A DNA stretch of 64,000 nucleotides, from assembly GCA_019637195.1 (NCBI GenBank), contig JAHBWA010000015.1, positions 1-64,000 on the forward strand. Reading direction: 5' to 3'. Positions 53,669-62,900 of the stretch are shown one piece after another. This stretch comes from Labilithrix sp. GTDB lineage: Bacteria; Myxococcota_A; Polyangia; Polyangiales; Polyangiaceae. Position 1 is the first letter of the stretch. Every line of letters starts with the position of its first letter. The notes under the pieces are model-generated. The model did no database searches, had not been told where the DNA came from, and worked only from the letters and a program-made list of their open reading frames with translations. The position numbers and the translations under genes are program-made.

Positions 53669-54124
53669 ATGGCAACCACGCTTCAAGTGATCCTCCAGAG
53701 CGACGTGCCGAACCTCGGCGCGTCCGGTGAGCTCGTGAAGGTCCGTCCGGGCTTCGCGCGCAACTTCCTCCTCCCGCGCAAGCTGGCCGTCCCCGCGACG
53801 TCCGCGCAGGTGAACCGCCTCAACCACGAGAAGGCGGTCGCCGTGGCTCGCGCGGAGAAGAACAAGAAGGAGGCGCAGGCCCTCGCCGAGAAGATCGGCG
53901 CCCTCAAGATCACGCTCGCGCGCACCGTGGGCGAGGACGACAAGCTCTTCGGCTCGGTCACCACCAAGGAGATCGAGAGCGAAGTGAAGAAGGCCGGCCT
54001 CGCGATCGACCGCAAGAAGATGCACCTCGCGGAGCCGCTCAAGGCCCTCGGCACCTTCGAGATCCCGGTCAAGCTGATGACCGACGTGACGGCGACCCTC
54101 AAGGTCGAAGTCGTCAAGAAGTAG
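53669..54124 (+). CDS. rplI: Ribosomal protein bL9
   Basis: The 151-residue protein binds domain V of 23S rRNA near the L1 stalk. It has the N-terminal L9 motif (LQVILQSDVPNLGASGELVK, then RPGFARNFLLPRKLAVPAT), a central helix (NHEKAVAVARAEKNKKEAQA), and the C-terminal domain LFGSVTTKEIESEVKKAG. The ATG at 53669 follows GGAGG. A GC-rich hairpin (54145-54174) comes after the stop, and dnaB begins 283 bp later on the same strand. Confidence 0.98.
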   Translation: MATTLQVILQSDVPNLGASGELVKVRPGFARNFLLPRKLAVPATSAQVNRLNHEKAVAVARAEKNKKEAQALAEKIGALKITLARTVGEDDKLFGSVTTKEIESEVKKAGLAIDRKKMHLAEPLKALGTFEIPVKLMTDVTATLKVEVVKK

Positions 54125-54144
54125 GGCGCCTCGCGGCGTGTTCG

Positions 54145-54174
54145 GCGGCGCGTGGTCCTCGGATCACGCGCCGC
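54145..54174 (+). terminator. Possible weak terminator after rplI
   Basis: GCGGCGCGTG (54145-54154) pairs perfectly with CACGCGCCGC (54165-54174), closing a 10-nt loop. There is no run of T after it (TCGTCATTTGACG), so it may act as an attenuator, protect the transcript end, or do nothing. Confidence 0.35.
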
Positions 54175-54236
54175 TCGTCATTTGACGCGCGGCGGTCCGT
54201 GCGTCGCGACGTTCTGTCGATGCGAGCGCGCGCGAT

Positions 54237-54348
54237 GTGAAGTACCCTCCGGGCGAAGTGCTCGCTCCGTGAAGTACTCGCCACGCGAAGTACTCGCTCG
54301 GTGAAGCGCTCGCGATGTGAAGTTCGCGCCGTGTGAAGTACGCTCCTT
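54237..54348. repeat. Seven tandem 16-bp repeats upstream of dnaB
   Basis: Seven units, each exactly 16 bp, fill 54237-54348. The first four begin at 54237, 54253, 54269 and 54285, the others at 54301, 54317 and 54333. Positions 1, 3-6, 9, 11 and 13 are identical in all seven; the consensus is GYGAAGTACTCGCYNN, with GnGAAG invariant. Several copies contain the palindrome AGTACT. The array ends 46 bp before the dnaB ribosome binding site. The unit is not a multiple of three and no gene crosses it. Confidence 0.95.
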
Positions 54349-54407
54349 CGGGAGCCGCGCCTCGATCGAAAGCGGTCGGGGCGCTCGCGGTTTCGGAGGT
54401 CTGGTCG

Positions 54408-55886
54408 GTGGAGAAGCAGAGGTGGGAAAAGCGTGCGAAGGAGCCCGAGAACCCGCCGACGATCGAGGGGCGCGTCCCGCCGCACGACCTCGACGCCGAG
54501 GCGGCGGTGCTCTCCGCCGCGATGCTCGATCCGTCCGCGATGGACAAGGTGGTCGAGCTCAAGCCGGAGCACTTCTACTCCGAGGCGCACCGGCGGATCT
54601 TCGAGGCGTGCCTCGAGCTTCGTTCGAGCGGCTCGCCGGTCGACGTCGTCCAGGTCGGTAGCTTCCTCAAGGACCGGCAGCGCCTCGCGCAGGTCGGCGG
54701 CATGCCGTACCTCGGGCAGATCCTCGACGCGGCGCCGGTCGTCGCGAACGTCGGCGCCTACGGGCGGGTGATCCACGAGAAATTCCGCATCCGGCAGCTG
54801 ATCCTCGCGTGCCAGCGCGTCTCCGCGCAGGGTTACGGCGACTACGGCGAGCCGCAGGCCTTCATCGACGGCGCCGAGCAGGCCATCTACAACATCGCGC
54901 GAACGTCGTCGAAGCAGAGCGTCGAGAAGCTGATCGACGTGATGAAGAAGTCGTTCGCCAAGCTGAACGACGCCGTCAACCGCGGCGACCGCATCACCGG
55001 CGTGTCGACCGGGTTCGATCGCTACGACCGCCAGACCGCGGGGCTGCACGAGGGCGACCTCACGATCGTCGCGGCGCGCCCCGGCATGGGCAAGACCAGC
55101 TTCGTCCTGAACCTCGCGGCGAACATCGCGAAGCCGAAGCACAACGAGCTCGCGAACGATCCGAGCCAGCGCTGGGACGAGCCGGGCGTCGGCTGCGCCG
55201 TCTTCTCCCTCGAAATGCCGCGCGAACAGCTCGCCAACCGTCTCGTGTGCTCGGAGGCGCGCGTCGACGTGAGCAAGATGCGCACGGGGCACTTGAACCC
55301 GACCGACTGGAACAAGCTCACGATGGCCGCGAGCGTGCTCGGCGGCCTGCCGATCTGGATCGACGACTCGCCCGGGCTCTCGCTCCTCGAGCTCCGCGCG
55401 AAGGTGAGGCGCCTCCAGTCCGAGTACGATCAGCGCGACGACAGCGGGCGGAAGATCCGCAAGCTCGGGTGCGTGATCGTCGACTACCTCCAGCTGATGA
55501 AGGGGCGCGACGGCGTGAGCTCGCGCGAGCAGGAGATCAGCGAGATCTCGCGAGGGCTCAAGGCCCTCGCGAAGGAGCTCGAGCTGCCCGTGATCGCGCT
55601 CTCGCAGCTGAACCGCGCCGTCGAGACGCGCAGCGAGAAGTCGAAGCGCCCGATGATCAGCGATCTCCGTGAGTCCGGCGCGATCGAGCAGGACGCGGAC
55701 AACATCGTGTTCATCTATCGCGACGACTATTACAACCAGGACTCCCCCGAGCAGAACGTCGCCGAGCTCATCGTGGCCAAGCAGCGAAACGGGCCGACGG
55801 GCACGGTGAAGGTCCGCTTCGACAAGCAGTGGACCCGCTTCGACAACCTCGCCGAGGGCGAGTACGAGGACGATCCGGGCGGCTGA
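54408..55886 (+). CDS. dnaB: Replicative DNA helicase DnaB
   Basis: The 492-residue protein unwinds DNA at the replication fork and recruits primase. The N-terminal collar domain (about 20-130) starts PPHDLDAEAAVLSAAML. The RecA-like ATPase has Walker A ARPGMGKTS near residue 225, Walker B VIVDYLQLM near 358, and the sensor RESGAIEQDADNIVFIYRDD near 424. A small insertion (KPKHNELANDPSQRWDEPG) sits between Walker A and SLEMPREQL. GTG 54408 is chosen as the start because GGAGG (54395-54399) lies 8 nt before it. A GTG in the same frame at 54333 is inside the last 16-bp repeat. Confidence 0.97.
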   Translation: MEKQRWEKRAKEPENPPTIEGRVPPHDLDAEAAVLSAAMLDPSAMDKVVELKPEHFYSEAHRRIFEACLELRSSGSPVDVVQVGSFLKDRQRLAQVGGMPYLGQILDAAPVVANVGAYGRVIHEKFRIRQLILACQRVSAQGYGDYGEPQAFIDGAEQAIYNIARTSSKQSVEKLIDVMKKSFAKLNDAVNRGDRITGVSTGFDRYDRQTAGLHEGDLTIVAARPGMGKTSFVLNLAANIAKPKHNELANDPSQRWDEPGVGCAVFSLEMPREQLANRLVCSEARVDVSKMRTGHLNPTDWNKLTMAASVLGGLPIWIDDSPGLSLLELRAKVRRLQSEYDQRDDSGRKIRKLGCVIVDYLQLMKGRDGVSSREQEISEISRGLKALAKELELPVIALSQLNRAVETRSEKSKRPMISDLRESGAIEQDADNIVFIYRDDYYNQDSPEQNVAELIVAKQRNGPTGTVKVRFDKQWTRFDNLAEGEYEDDPGG

Positions 55887-55944
55887 GCTGACCGGGCCGT
55901 CGCGGGCCAAATGCGAGTGAAAACGTGCTAGAAGCGGTGCTTCG

Positions 55945-57099
55945 ATGACTGCCCCGCCGGACGCGCTCTCCACGCTCGTCGATACGCGCCGCGTGCTCGT
56001 GACGGTGGGCGCGGGCGGCGTCGGGAAGACGACCACCGCCGCGGCGCTCAGCGTGGCGGCGGCGCGACGCGGCAAGCGAGTGCTCTGCCTCACGATCGAT
56101 CCGGCGAAGCGCCTCGCCGAGAGCCTCGGCATCTCCGAGATGACCACCGAGGCGGTCACCGTCGACAACGGCCGCTTCGAGGCCGCGGGCGTCGAGATGA
56201 AGGGCAGCCTCACCGCGATGATGCTCGACACGAAGCGCACGTTCGACGAGCTCGTCGTCCGCTACTCGTCGTCGAAGGCGAAGGCCGACAAGCTCCTGTC
56301 GAACAAGCTCTATCAGTACGTCTCCACGTCGCTCGCGGGGACGCAGGAGTACATGGCGATGGAGAAGCTCGTCGCCGTGAAGGACGACCCCCGCTACGAC
56401 CTCGTCGTCCTCGACACGCCGCCGACGGCCAACGCGCTCGACTTCCTCGACGCCCCGGAGCGGCTCATGGAGGCGCTCGACTCCGCGACCATGAAATGGT
56501 TCGTCGAGGCGTTCCAGAACAGCGGGAAGTTCTCGCTGAACCTCATCGCGAAGAGCGCCGCCGCGGTCCTCAAGGGCATCGGCAAGATCACGGGCGGCGG
56601 CTTCCTCGAGGCGATGGCCGAGTTCATCTCGGAGCTCAACGACCTCTTCGGCGGGTTCAAGGAGCGCGCCTCGCGCGTCCAGCAGACGCTGCGAGGGGGC
56701 GACGTCGCGTTCGTGCTCGTCACGAGCCCCGCGCCTCCGGCGATCAAGGAGGTCCTCTACTTCGCCGAGCGCCTCGAGGAGGCGCGCATGCCGCGCGGAG
56801 CGCTCGTGGTGAACCGCTTCCACGTGTCGCCGCCGTTCGCCGACGGCGTGAGCGAGGCGGACGCCGCCGCGGGGATCGCGGCGCGGGGGTTGTCGCTCGA
56901 GGAGGACGCCCCGGCGCGCCTCGTCCAGGCGCACGGCGACGCCGTGCGGCTCGCGTCGCTCGACGCGGCGAACGTGCGCGCGCTCGCGACGACGGCCGGA
57001 GGGATGCCGACGGTGCGGATCGCCGAGCTCGAGACCGACGTGCACGACATCGCGCTCCTGGCGCGGCTCTCCGACGTGCTCATGTCCGGCGGCGTCTGA
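55945..57099 (+). CDS. GET3/ArsA-type ATPase
   Basis: The 384-residue ATPase has the deviant P-loop VGAGGVGKTTTAAAL, with the signature Lys of the family, then LTIDPAKRLAESLG (the switch I region), VVLDTPPTANALDFLDAP and a C-terminal helical part. Family members handle tail-anchored membrane proteins (Get3) or arsenite export (ArsA). The ArsA Cys triad is not apparent, so a role in protein targeting or assembly is more likely. The bacterial relatives are often uncharacterised. It is convergent with der, about 210 bp away. Confidence 0.85.
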   Translation: MTAPPDALSTLVDTRRVLVTVGAGGVGKTTTAAALSVAAARRGKRVLCLTIDPAKRLAESLGISEMTTEAVTVDNGRFEAAGVEMKGSLTAMMLDTKRTFDELVVRYSSSKAKADKLLSNKLYQYVSTSLAGTQEYMAMEKLVAVKDDPRYDLVVLDTPPTANALDFLDAPERLMEALDSATMKWFVEAFQNSGKFSLNLIAKSAAAVLKGIGKITGGGFLEAMAEFISELNDLFGGFKERASRVQQTLRGGDVAFVLVTSPAPPAIKEVLYFAERLEEARMPRGALVVNRFHVSPPFADGVSEADAAAGIAARGLSLEEDAPARLVQAHGDAVRLASLDAANVRALATTAGGMPTVRIAELETDVHDIALLARLSDVLMSGGV

Positions 57100-57129
57100 T
57101 CCGCCGGCCCGGTCGACCGGCCGCGCGAG

Positions 57130-57300
57130 GGGAGCCCGGTCGCTCGGCGGCGCGTCGGGCCAGCGAGGCGTCGCGCGTCGGGCTGCGGCGCGCGTCGGGC
57201 CAGCGAGCACGTCGCGGGTCGGGCCTGCGAGCGCGTCGCGAGGCGTCGCGCGCCGGGCTAGCGTCGCGCGCCGGGCCCAGCGAGCGCGTCGCGGGGCGCC
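57130..57300. repeat. Irregular GC-rich repeats between convergent genes
   Basis: The 210-bp spacer between the ATPase gene and der holds about six degenerate copies of a unit containing GTCGGGCC, then AGCGAGC and CGTCGCG, with variable spacing of 15 to 34 bp. It is not a clean tandem array, and no hairpin stands out. Both genes end here, so it may supply transcript ends. Confidence 0.65.
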
Positions 57301-57309
57301 GCGCGCCGC

Positions 57310-58716
57310 TCACGCGTCTTCGTCGGCGTCCTTCTTCTTACCGCGCCGCTTGTCGCGGTAGACCACGCGGAGCGGCACGCCGTCGAACCCGAAGTGCTTG
57401 CGGAGCTGGTTGACGACGAAGCGCTGGTACGAAAAGTGAACCGACTCGGGCGAGCTCGAGATGACCACGAAGAGCGGCGGCGAGGTCTCGGCCTGGGTGA
57501 TGTAGTAGAGGCGAGGCGCGCGTCCGCCGCTGGTCGGGGGCGGCCGGGTCTGGAGCACCGTCTCGAAGAAGCGGTTCAGCTCGCCGGTGGGCACGCGCGT
57601 GTGGAATGCCTGGCTCACCCGCTCGATCGTGGAGAACAGGCTCGGCATACCGCGGCCGGTCTTCGCGCTCACGTGGACGACGGGGACGAACGGCGCGAAC
57701 GAGATCTTGTCGCGCGCCGCTTCCTCGGACTTCGCGACCTCCGACTTCGAGAGCAGATCGATCTTGTTCAGCGCGATGATCATGCCGCGGCCGCGATCGT
57801 TGGCGAGGCCGAGGATCTTCGCGTCCTGCTCGGCGACGCCCTCCTTCGCGTCCGCGAGCAGGACGACGACGCTGGAGCGCTCCATGGCGGCGATCGCCGC
57901 GCCGACGCTCGCCGACTCGACGATGTCCGAGGCCTTGGTGACCTTGCCCTTGCGGCGGACGCCCGCGGTGTCGACGAAGATGTACTTCTTGCCGTCGCGC
58001 TCGACGAGCGCGTCGATCGCGTCGCGCGTCGTGCCGGGGCGCGAGTCGACGAGCATGCGATCCTCGCCGAGGATCCGGTTCGTCAGGCTCGATTTGCCGG
58101 CGTTCGGCTTGCCCGCGATCGTGATCCGCGGGACGCGCTCGTTCTTGTCGTCCGTCACGACGCGCTTTTCGGGCATCGCCGCGACGATCGCCGCCTCGAG
58201 CTCGCCGATGCCGCGCCCGTGGAGCGCGCTGATCGGGAAGACCTGCTCGACGCCGAGCCGGTAGACCTCGAACGCGTCCGCGTCGAGCTTCGGTGAGTCG
58301 GCCTTGTTCGCCGCGTAGATCACCGGCTTGTCGGACTTGCGCAGCAGCTTGACGGCGACGCGGTCGGCGCCGGTGAGCGGCACGGCGGCGTCGCTGACGA
58401 AGACCACGACGTCGGCCTCGGCGATCGCCGCCTTGACGTGGCGGGCGATGCCGGACTTCATCGGGTCGTCGCTGTCGGGGTCGAAGCCGCCGGTGTCGAT
58501 GAGGACGTAGTCGCGGCCGAAGGCCGAGGTGTCGACGTAGTGGCGGTCGCGCGTCACGCCGGGCTCGTCGTGGACGATCGCGAGGCGGCGCCGGGCGAGG
58601 CGGTTGAAGAGCGTCGACTTGCCGACGTTCGGGCGGCCGACGACCGCGACGAGCGGGAGCCCGTGCGAGCCGGCGGGGAGGACGCGCGACGCGCGCGCGG
58701 GGTGGTGCTTGGTCAT
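57310..58716 (-). CDS. der: Double-domain GTPase Der (EngA)
   Basis: A ribosome-biogenesis GTPase that acts on the 50S subunit. The 468 residues have two G domains: the first with GRPNVGKST (about 27), DTGG and NKAD, the second with GKPNAGKSS (about 203), DTAG and NKID. The KH-like C-terminal domain ends with FVVNQLRKHFGFDGVPLRVV. A short basic tail follows. The start overlaps the stop of era by four bases (ATGA), so the two GTPase genes are translationally coupled. Confidence 0.97.
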   Translation of the reverse strand: MTKHHPARASRVLPAGSHGLPLVAVVGRPNVGKSTLFNRLARRRLAIVHDEPGVTRDRHYVDTSAFGRDYVLIDTGGFDPDSDDPMKSGIARHVKAAIAEADVVVFVSDAAVPLTGADRVAVKLLRKSDKPVIYAANKADSPKLDADAFEVYRLGVEQVFPISALHGRGIGELEAAIVAAMPEKRVVTDDKNERVPRITIAGKPNAGKSSLTNRILGEDRMLVDSRPGTTRDAIDALVERDGKKYIFVDTAGVRRKGKVTKASDIVESASVGAAIAAMERSSVVVLLADAKEGVAEQDAKILGLANDRGRGMIIALNKIDLLSKSEVAKSEEAARDKISFAPFVPVVHVSAKTGRGMPSLFSTIERVSQAFHTRVPTGELNRFFETVLQTRPPPTSGGRAPRLYYITQAETSPPLFVVISSSPESVHFSYQRFVVNQLRKHFGFDGVPLRVVYRDKRRGKKKDADEDA

Positions 58717-59834
58717 GGTTTGATCCGCTGCTCCGTCCGGGCCTTGCCCGCCCCCCGCTTCTTGGGCTTCGCGCCGTCGTCGCCATAGCCGAGATCGACG
58801 AGGCGGGCCGCGTCGTCGAACCAGCCGGGCGTCGTCTTCACGCGGACGTCGAGGTGGACCTTCTGCCCGATGAGCCGCTCGGCGCGCTCGCGCGCGGCCG
58901 TGCCGATCGCGGCGAGCATCTTGCCGCCCTGACCGATGATGATCCCCTTGTGCGACTCCTTCGCGACGTGGACGGAGATCGTGATGTGCGTGAGCTTCTT
59001 CCGCTCCTCGTAGGCGTCCACCGTCACCGCGACGCCGTGCGGGACCTCCTGGCGGGTCCGCATGAGGACCTGCTCCCGCACGAGCTCCGCGACGAAGAAG
59101 CGGACGGGGCGGTCGGACAGCTCGTCCTCGGGGTAGAGGTGCTCTCCCTCGGGCAAGAGCCCCTCGATCACGGCGAGGAGGCGCTTCGTGCCGTCGCGCT
59201 TCTTGGCGCTCAGGGGGACGACGGCGGCGAAGTCGCGGAGCGCCGAGTAGGTCGGCAGGACGTCGAGGAGCTTCGCCTTCTCGGCGACGCGGTCGATCTT
59301 GTTGAGCACCAAGACCACCGGCTTGTCCTCGGGCACGGCGTGGAGCGCCTCGGCGTCGGCGGGGCGGATCTCGGGCGTCGCGTCGGGGCCCACGTCGACG
59401 ACGAAGAGGACCACGTCGGCGTCGGCCGCGGAGCCGGTCGCCAGATCGTTCATCCGCTGGCCGAGCCGGTTCTTCGGCGTGTGGACGCCGGGCGTGTCGA
59501 GGAAGACGAACTGCGTCCGGCCCTCGGTCAGGATCCCCGCGATGCGGTCGCGCGTCGTCTGGGGGTGGTGGCTGGTGATCGCGAGGCGCGTCCCGAGCAG
59601 CGCGTTGAGGAGCGTGCTCTTGCCGACGTTGGGACGACCTACGAGGGCGATCGTCCCGGAGCGCGGCCGTCCCTTGGTCGGTCGAGCTCTCGCGGGCGCC
59701 GTCGGGCTCCTCTGCTTTCCCTTGCTCGCGTTCGGGTTCGGGCTCGCGTCTGCCGCGCGCGCCTCGGCCGGCGCGGCGGCGCGCGGACGCGCGCCCTTGG
59801 GAGAGCGAGGACTCGACGGTGCGCCGGCGGCCAT
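58713..59834 (-). CDS. era: GTPase Era with a basic N-terminal extension
   Basis: A GTPase that assists 16S rRNA maturation and 30S assembly. The G domain has GRPNVGKSTLLN (about residue 66), HHPQTTRDRI, DTPGVHTPKNRLG and NKIDRVAEK. The C-terminal KH domain has KESHKGIIIGQGGKMLAAIG. Compared with the ~300-residue E. coli protein there is an extension of about 60 residues at the N-terminus, rich in Ala, Pro, Arg and Lys. The ATG at 59834 is the only good start before the G domain. A divergent membrane-protein gene starts 105 bp upstream. Confidence 0.95.
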   Translation of the reverse strand: MAAGAPSSPRSPKGARPRAAAPAEARAADASPNPNASKGKQRSPTAPARARPTKGRPRSGTIALVGRPNVGKSTLLNALLGTRLAITSHHPQTTRDRIAGILTEGRTQFVFLDTPGVHTPKNRLGQRMNDLATGSAADADVVLFVVDVGPDATPEIRPADAEALHAVPEDKPVVLVLNKIDRVAEKAKLLDVLPTYSALRDFAAVVPLSAKKRDGTKRLLAVIEGLLPEGEHLYPEDELSDRPVRFFVAELVREQVLMRTRQEVPHGVAVTVDAYEERKKLTHITISVHVAKESHKGIIIGQGGKMLAAIGTAARERAERLIGQKVHLDVRVKTTPGWFDDAARLVDLGYGDDGAKPKKRGAGKARTEQRIKP

Positions 59835-59939
59835 GGGACCGGCACGTTTACCACGCTTCGTGCCCACCGAAGAATGCGGTATGAGGAGGGCCCGCGCCTT
59901 TGCTGCAGAGCTGCCCTTTCCTTTCTCCGGATCTTGCCC

Positions 59940-62900
59940 ATGGCCGAACCTGAAGCGCCCCCGAAGGATGATGCCGAGGACACGCCGCCCGCCGACGAGG
60001 CGCCGGCGGACGAGGAGACGCAGGGAGGCGAGGCGACGGGGGACCACCCGTCGGAGCGCGCTGCCGACGAAGCGACGAACGACCCGCCCGCCGCGAGCGC
60101 GCCGCCGGCCAGGAGCGAGCCGCGCGACGACGGTGACGACCGACACGGCCCGCCGTGGCTGCCGCTCGCGATCGCCGCGCTCTTGCCGGTCGTGTTCTTC
60201 TTCGTGCTCCCGCCGCTCACGAAGAGCGGCCTCTGGGACCCGTACGAGCTCAACGTCGCCGATCTCGCGCGTCGCATCGCCCTGAACCTCCACGGCGCGG
60301 CGAGCCTCGCGCTCGAGGGCGAGGACAACTCGCTCCCGCACCTCAACGATCTCGGGCGCCCGCAGCTGCCGTTCACGTCGATCGCGCTCGGCTTCCAGCG
60401 CTTCGGCCTCCACGAGTGGGCCGGCCGCGCGCCGCTCGCGCTCTGGGGCGTCATCGGCGTCCTCACGACGTACGGCTTCGTCTCGCGCCTCGTCGATCGT
60501 CGCGCCGGCGTCTTCTCGGCCGTCGCGCTCACCACGATGCCCCTCTACTTCGTGCACGCCCGCACGATGCTCGGCGACATCGTGATGATGGCCGCGCTCG
60601 CGATGTCGTTCGGCGGGCTCGCCGTCGGGGTGTTCGGCGCGAGGGAGGGGGACGCGCGCGACCGGCCGATCCGCGTGGCCTGGCTCGCGTTCGCCGCGCT
60701 CGGCCTCCTCGCCGGCTACTACACGCGCGGATCGCTCATCGGGGTGGGGGTCCCGGCGCTCGCGGTGGGCGCCGCCTACCTCGTCGCGATCACGAACGGG
60801 CAGCGCCTCGACGCGCTCGCGCACGCCGCGGGCGGCGTGGCGGTGCTCGTCGGCGTGTCGTTCGCGGTGCGCGGCGCGGTCGCGATCGGCGCGGCCAGCT
60901 TCGACGACATGACCGTGCCGATCGCCGGCGCCATGATGAAGCCGCCGTCGAAGTACCCGACGTTCGACTTCATGATCGGCCACCTCGCTCCGGCGCTCGC
61001 GCCGTGGAGCGCGTTCGTCCCGTTCGCGGTCGGCCGTATGTTCACGTCCCCGACGCGGGTTCGGTCCGAGGCCTTCGCCCGCGAGAGCCAGACGCGGCTC
61101 GTGCTGCTCCTCGGCGTGGCGGTCGCCTACGTGGCGCACGGGTGGATGGCGCCGCGCACCGACCTCGTCACGTTCTCCGCCCCGGCCGTGATGGCGGCGG
61201 TCTGCGGCGTCGCGCTCCGTGACTACGAGCGCGGCGCCCATCCCTCGGTGGCCGTCGGGGTCGGCACGATGGTGCTGCTCGGCCTGATGCACCACGAGCT
61301 CCACAAGATCCCGGAGAAGGCGTTCCACGCGTTTTCCATCGGGGCGGGGGCGACCTTCCCCGAGAGCTTCAAGGCCCACTCGATCGCCCTCTGGACGGTC
61401 GTCCTCGTCGGCTTCGCGGGCATCGCCTTCCTCACGTGGGTCGAGCGTGATCCCGAGCGCGAGCCCTTCGAGCCGAAGGGCTATCTCCGGGTGCTCCTCG
61501 CGCTCCGCGACGCGTGGGACGGCATGCTGGCGCTCGCGTACTTCGCGATGGTCGCCGGCGCGTCGCTCGCCGGGCTCGCCGTGTGGATCGGCACGCGCCA
61601 GCACGCCAAGTGGCTCCCGCAGCTCAGCTCGCAGATGCGCGACGCGATCCTCAACGCGTGGTGGGTCACGGCCTTCGCGCCGCTCGTGGCCATCTTCGCC
61701 GTCTACTTCTGGTGCGACGTCTGGGTGTGGGCGTTCGACCGCGCGCCCCGCGGCCGCCGCGCGGCGGGCGAGGTCGCGTCGAGTCTCAAGGCCGCCCTCG
61801 GGCGCGCAGCGACCCGCGGCTTCGAGCCGTTCGAGGAGCTCGCGCAGCGCCTGAAGGACGGGCGTCTCCGCGAGACCGTTCCGAAGCTCGTCCTCGGCAA
61901 GCTGGTCGTCGACCACGACAAGCTCGACGACGGCGTCGGCCCGGTCGCGCTCCTCGTCCTCGCCCCGCTGATGTACCTCCAGGTCCCGGTCATCGTCTTC
62001 CTCGCGCTCTGGCAGAAGGTCGGCCTCCGTCCGCTCGTCGCCGGTGCCCTCGCGATCCCGTCGGGGGTCGCGCTGTTCTTGCTCCTCGGCGTCGTCGGTG
62101 ACCTCTTCCGAGGCAGTCGCGCGGCGTTCCTCGCGCTCTTCGGCGCGACGGTGTCGGCGGTCCTCTGCTTCTCGTATTACCCTGCGCTCGCGAACCAGCT
62201 CTCGCCGAAGGAGATCTTCGAGAGCTATCAGCGCACGCACAAGGGCTCGGAGCCCCTCGCGCTGTTCGGCGTCGGCGGGCGGACGGCGGCGTACTACGCC
62301 GGCGGCCAGCCCCACATCCTCAAGGACACGCAGAGCGCGTACGAGTGGCTGATGGGCGGCGATCCCGGCGGGCGCCGCTTCCTCGCGGTCCGCGCCGAGG
62401 AGCTCTCGCGCCTCAACCGGGCCTACCGCGAGCGAACGGCGAACGGCGACAACCTCCCGGTGCTCGACGCACGTTCGAGCCAGATCGTGCTCGTCGCGTC
62501 GTCGCTCCGCGACTCGGAGAAGAACCAGAACCCGCTCTCGCGCATCGTCCTCACGGCGCCGCCGACGCCGCAGCGCAAGCTCGAGGTCGTCCTCGACGAC
62601 AGGCTCGAGGTGCTCGGCTACGACATCGTCGACTCCACCGGGAAGCTCGTCGATCGCGTCGCGCCCGGCAAGAAGTACCACATGAAGACGTACTTCAAGG
62701 TGCTCGCGCCGCTGCAGTCCGAGTGGGACATGTTCATCCACGTCGACGGCTTCCGCCGGCGCCACAACGGCGATCACAAGATCTGCGAGAACAAGTACCC
62801 GATGTCGCTCTGGCTCAAGGACGACATCATCATGGACGACCACGAGTTCAGCCTCGAGCCGAACTTCAGCCCGGGCGCGTACAACCTCTGGTTCGGGCTG

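Noticed and set aside
54237..54348. Chromosomal origin of replication at dnaB
   Set aside because: No DnaA boxes, dnaA or dnaN gene or AT-rich unwinding element were seen. The repeats alone do not establish an origin.
54333..54407. GTG start of dnaB inside the last 16-bp repeat
   Set aside because: No Shine-Dalgarno sequence precedes it, while GGAGG lies 8 nt before GTG 54408. The extra 25 residues do not resemble DnaB.
55945..57099. Arsenite-export ATPase (ArsA) assignment
   Set aside because: The metal-binding Cys residues typical of ArsA are not seen, and no ars genes are nearby; the GET3-like description is safer.
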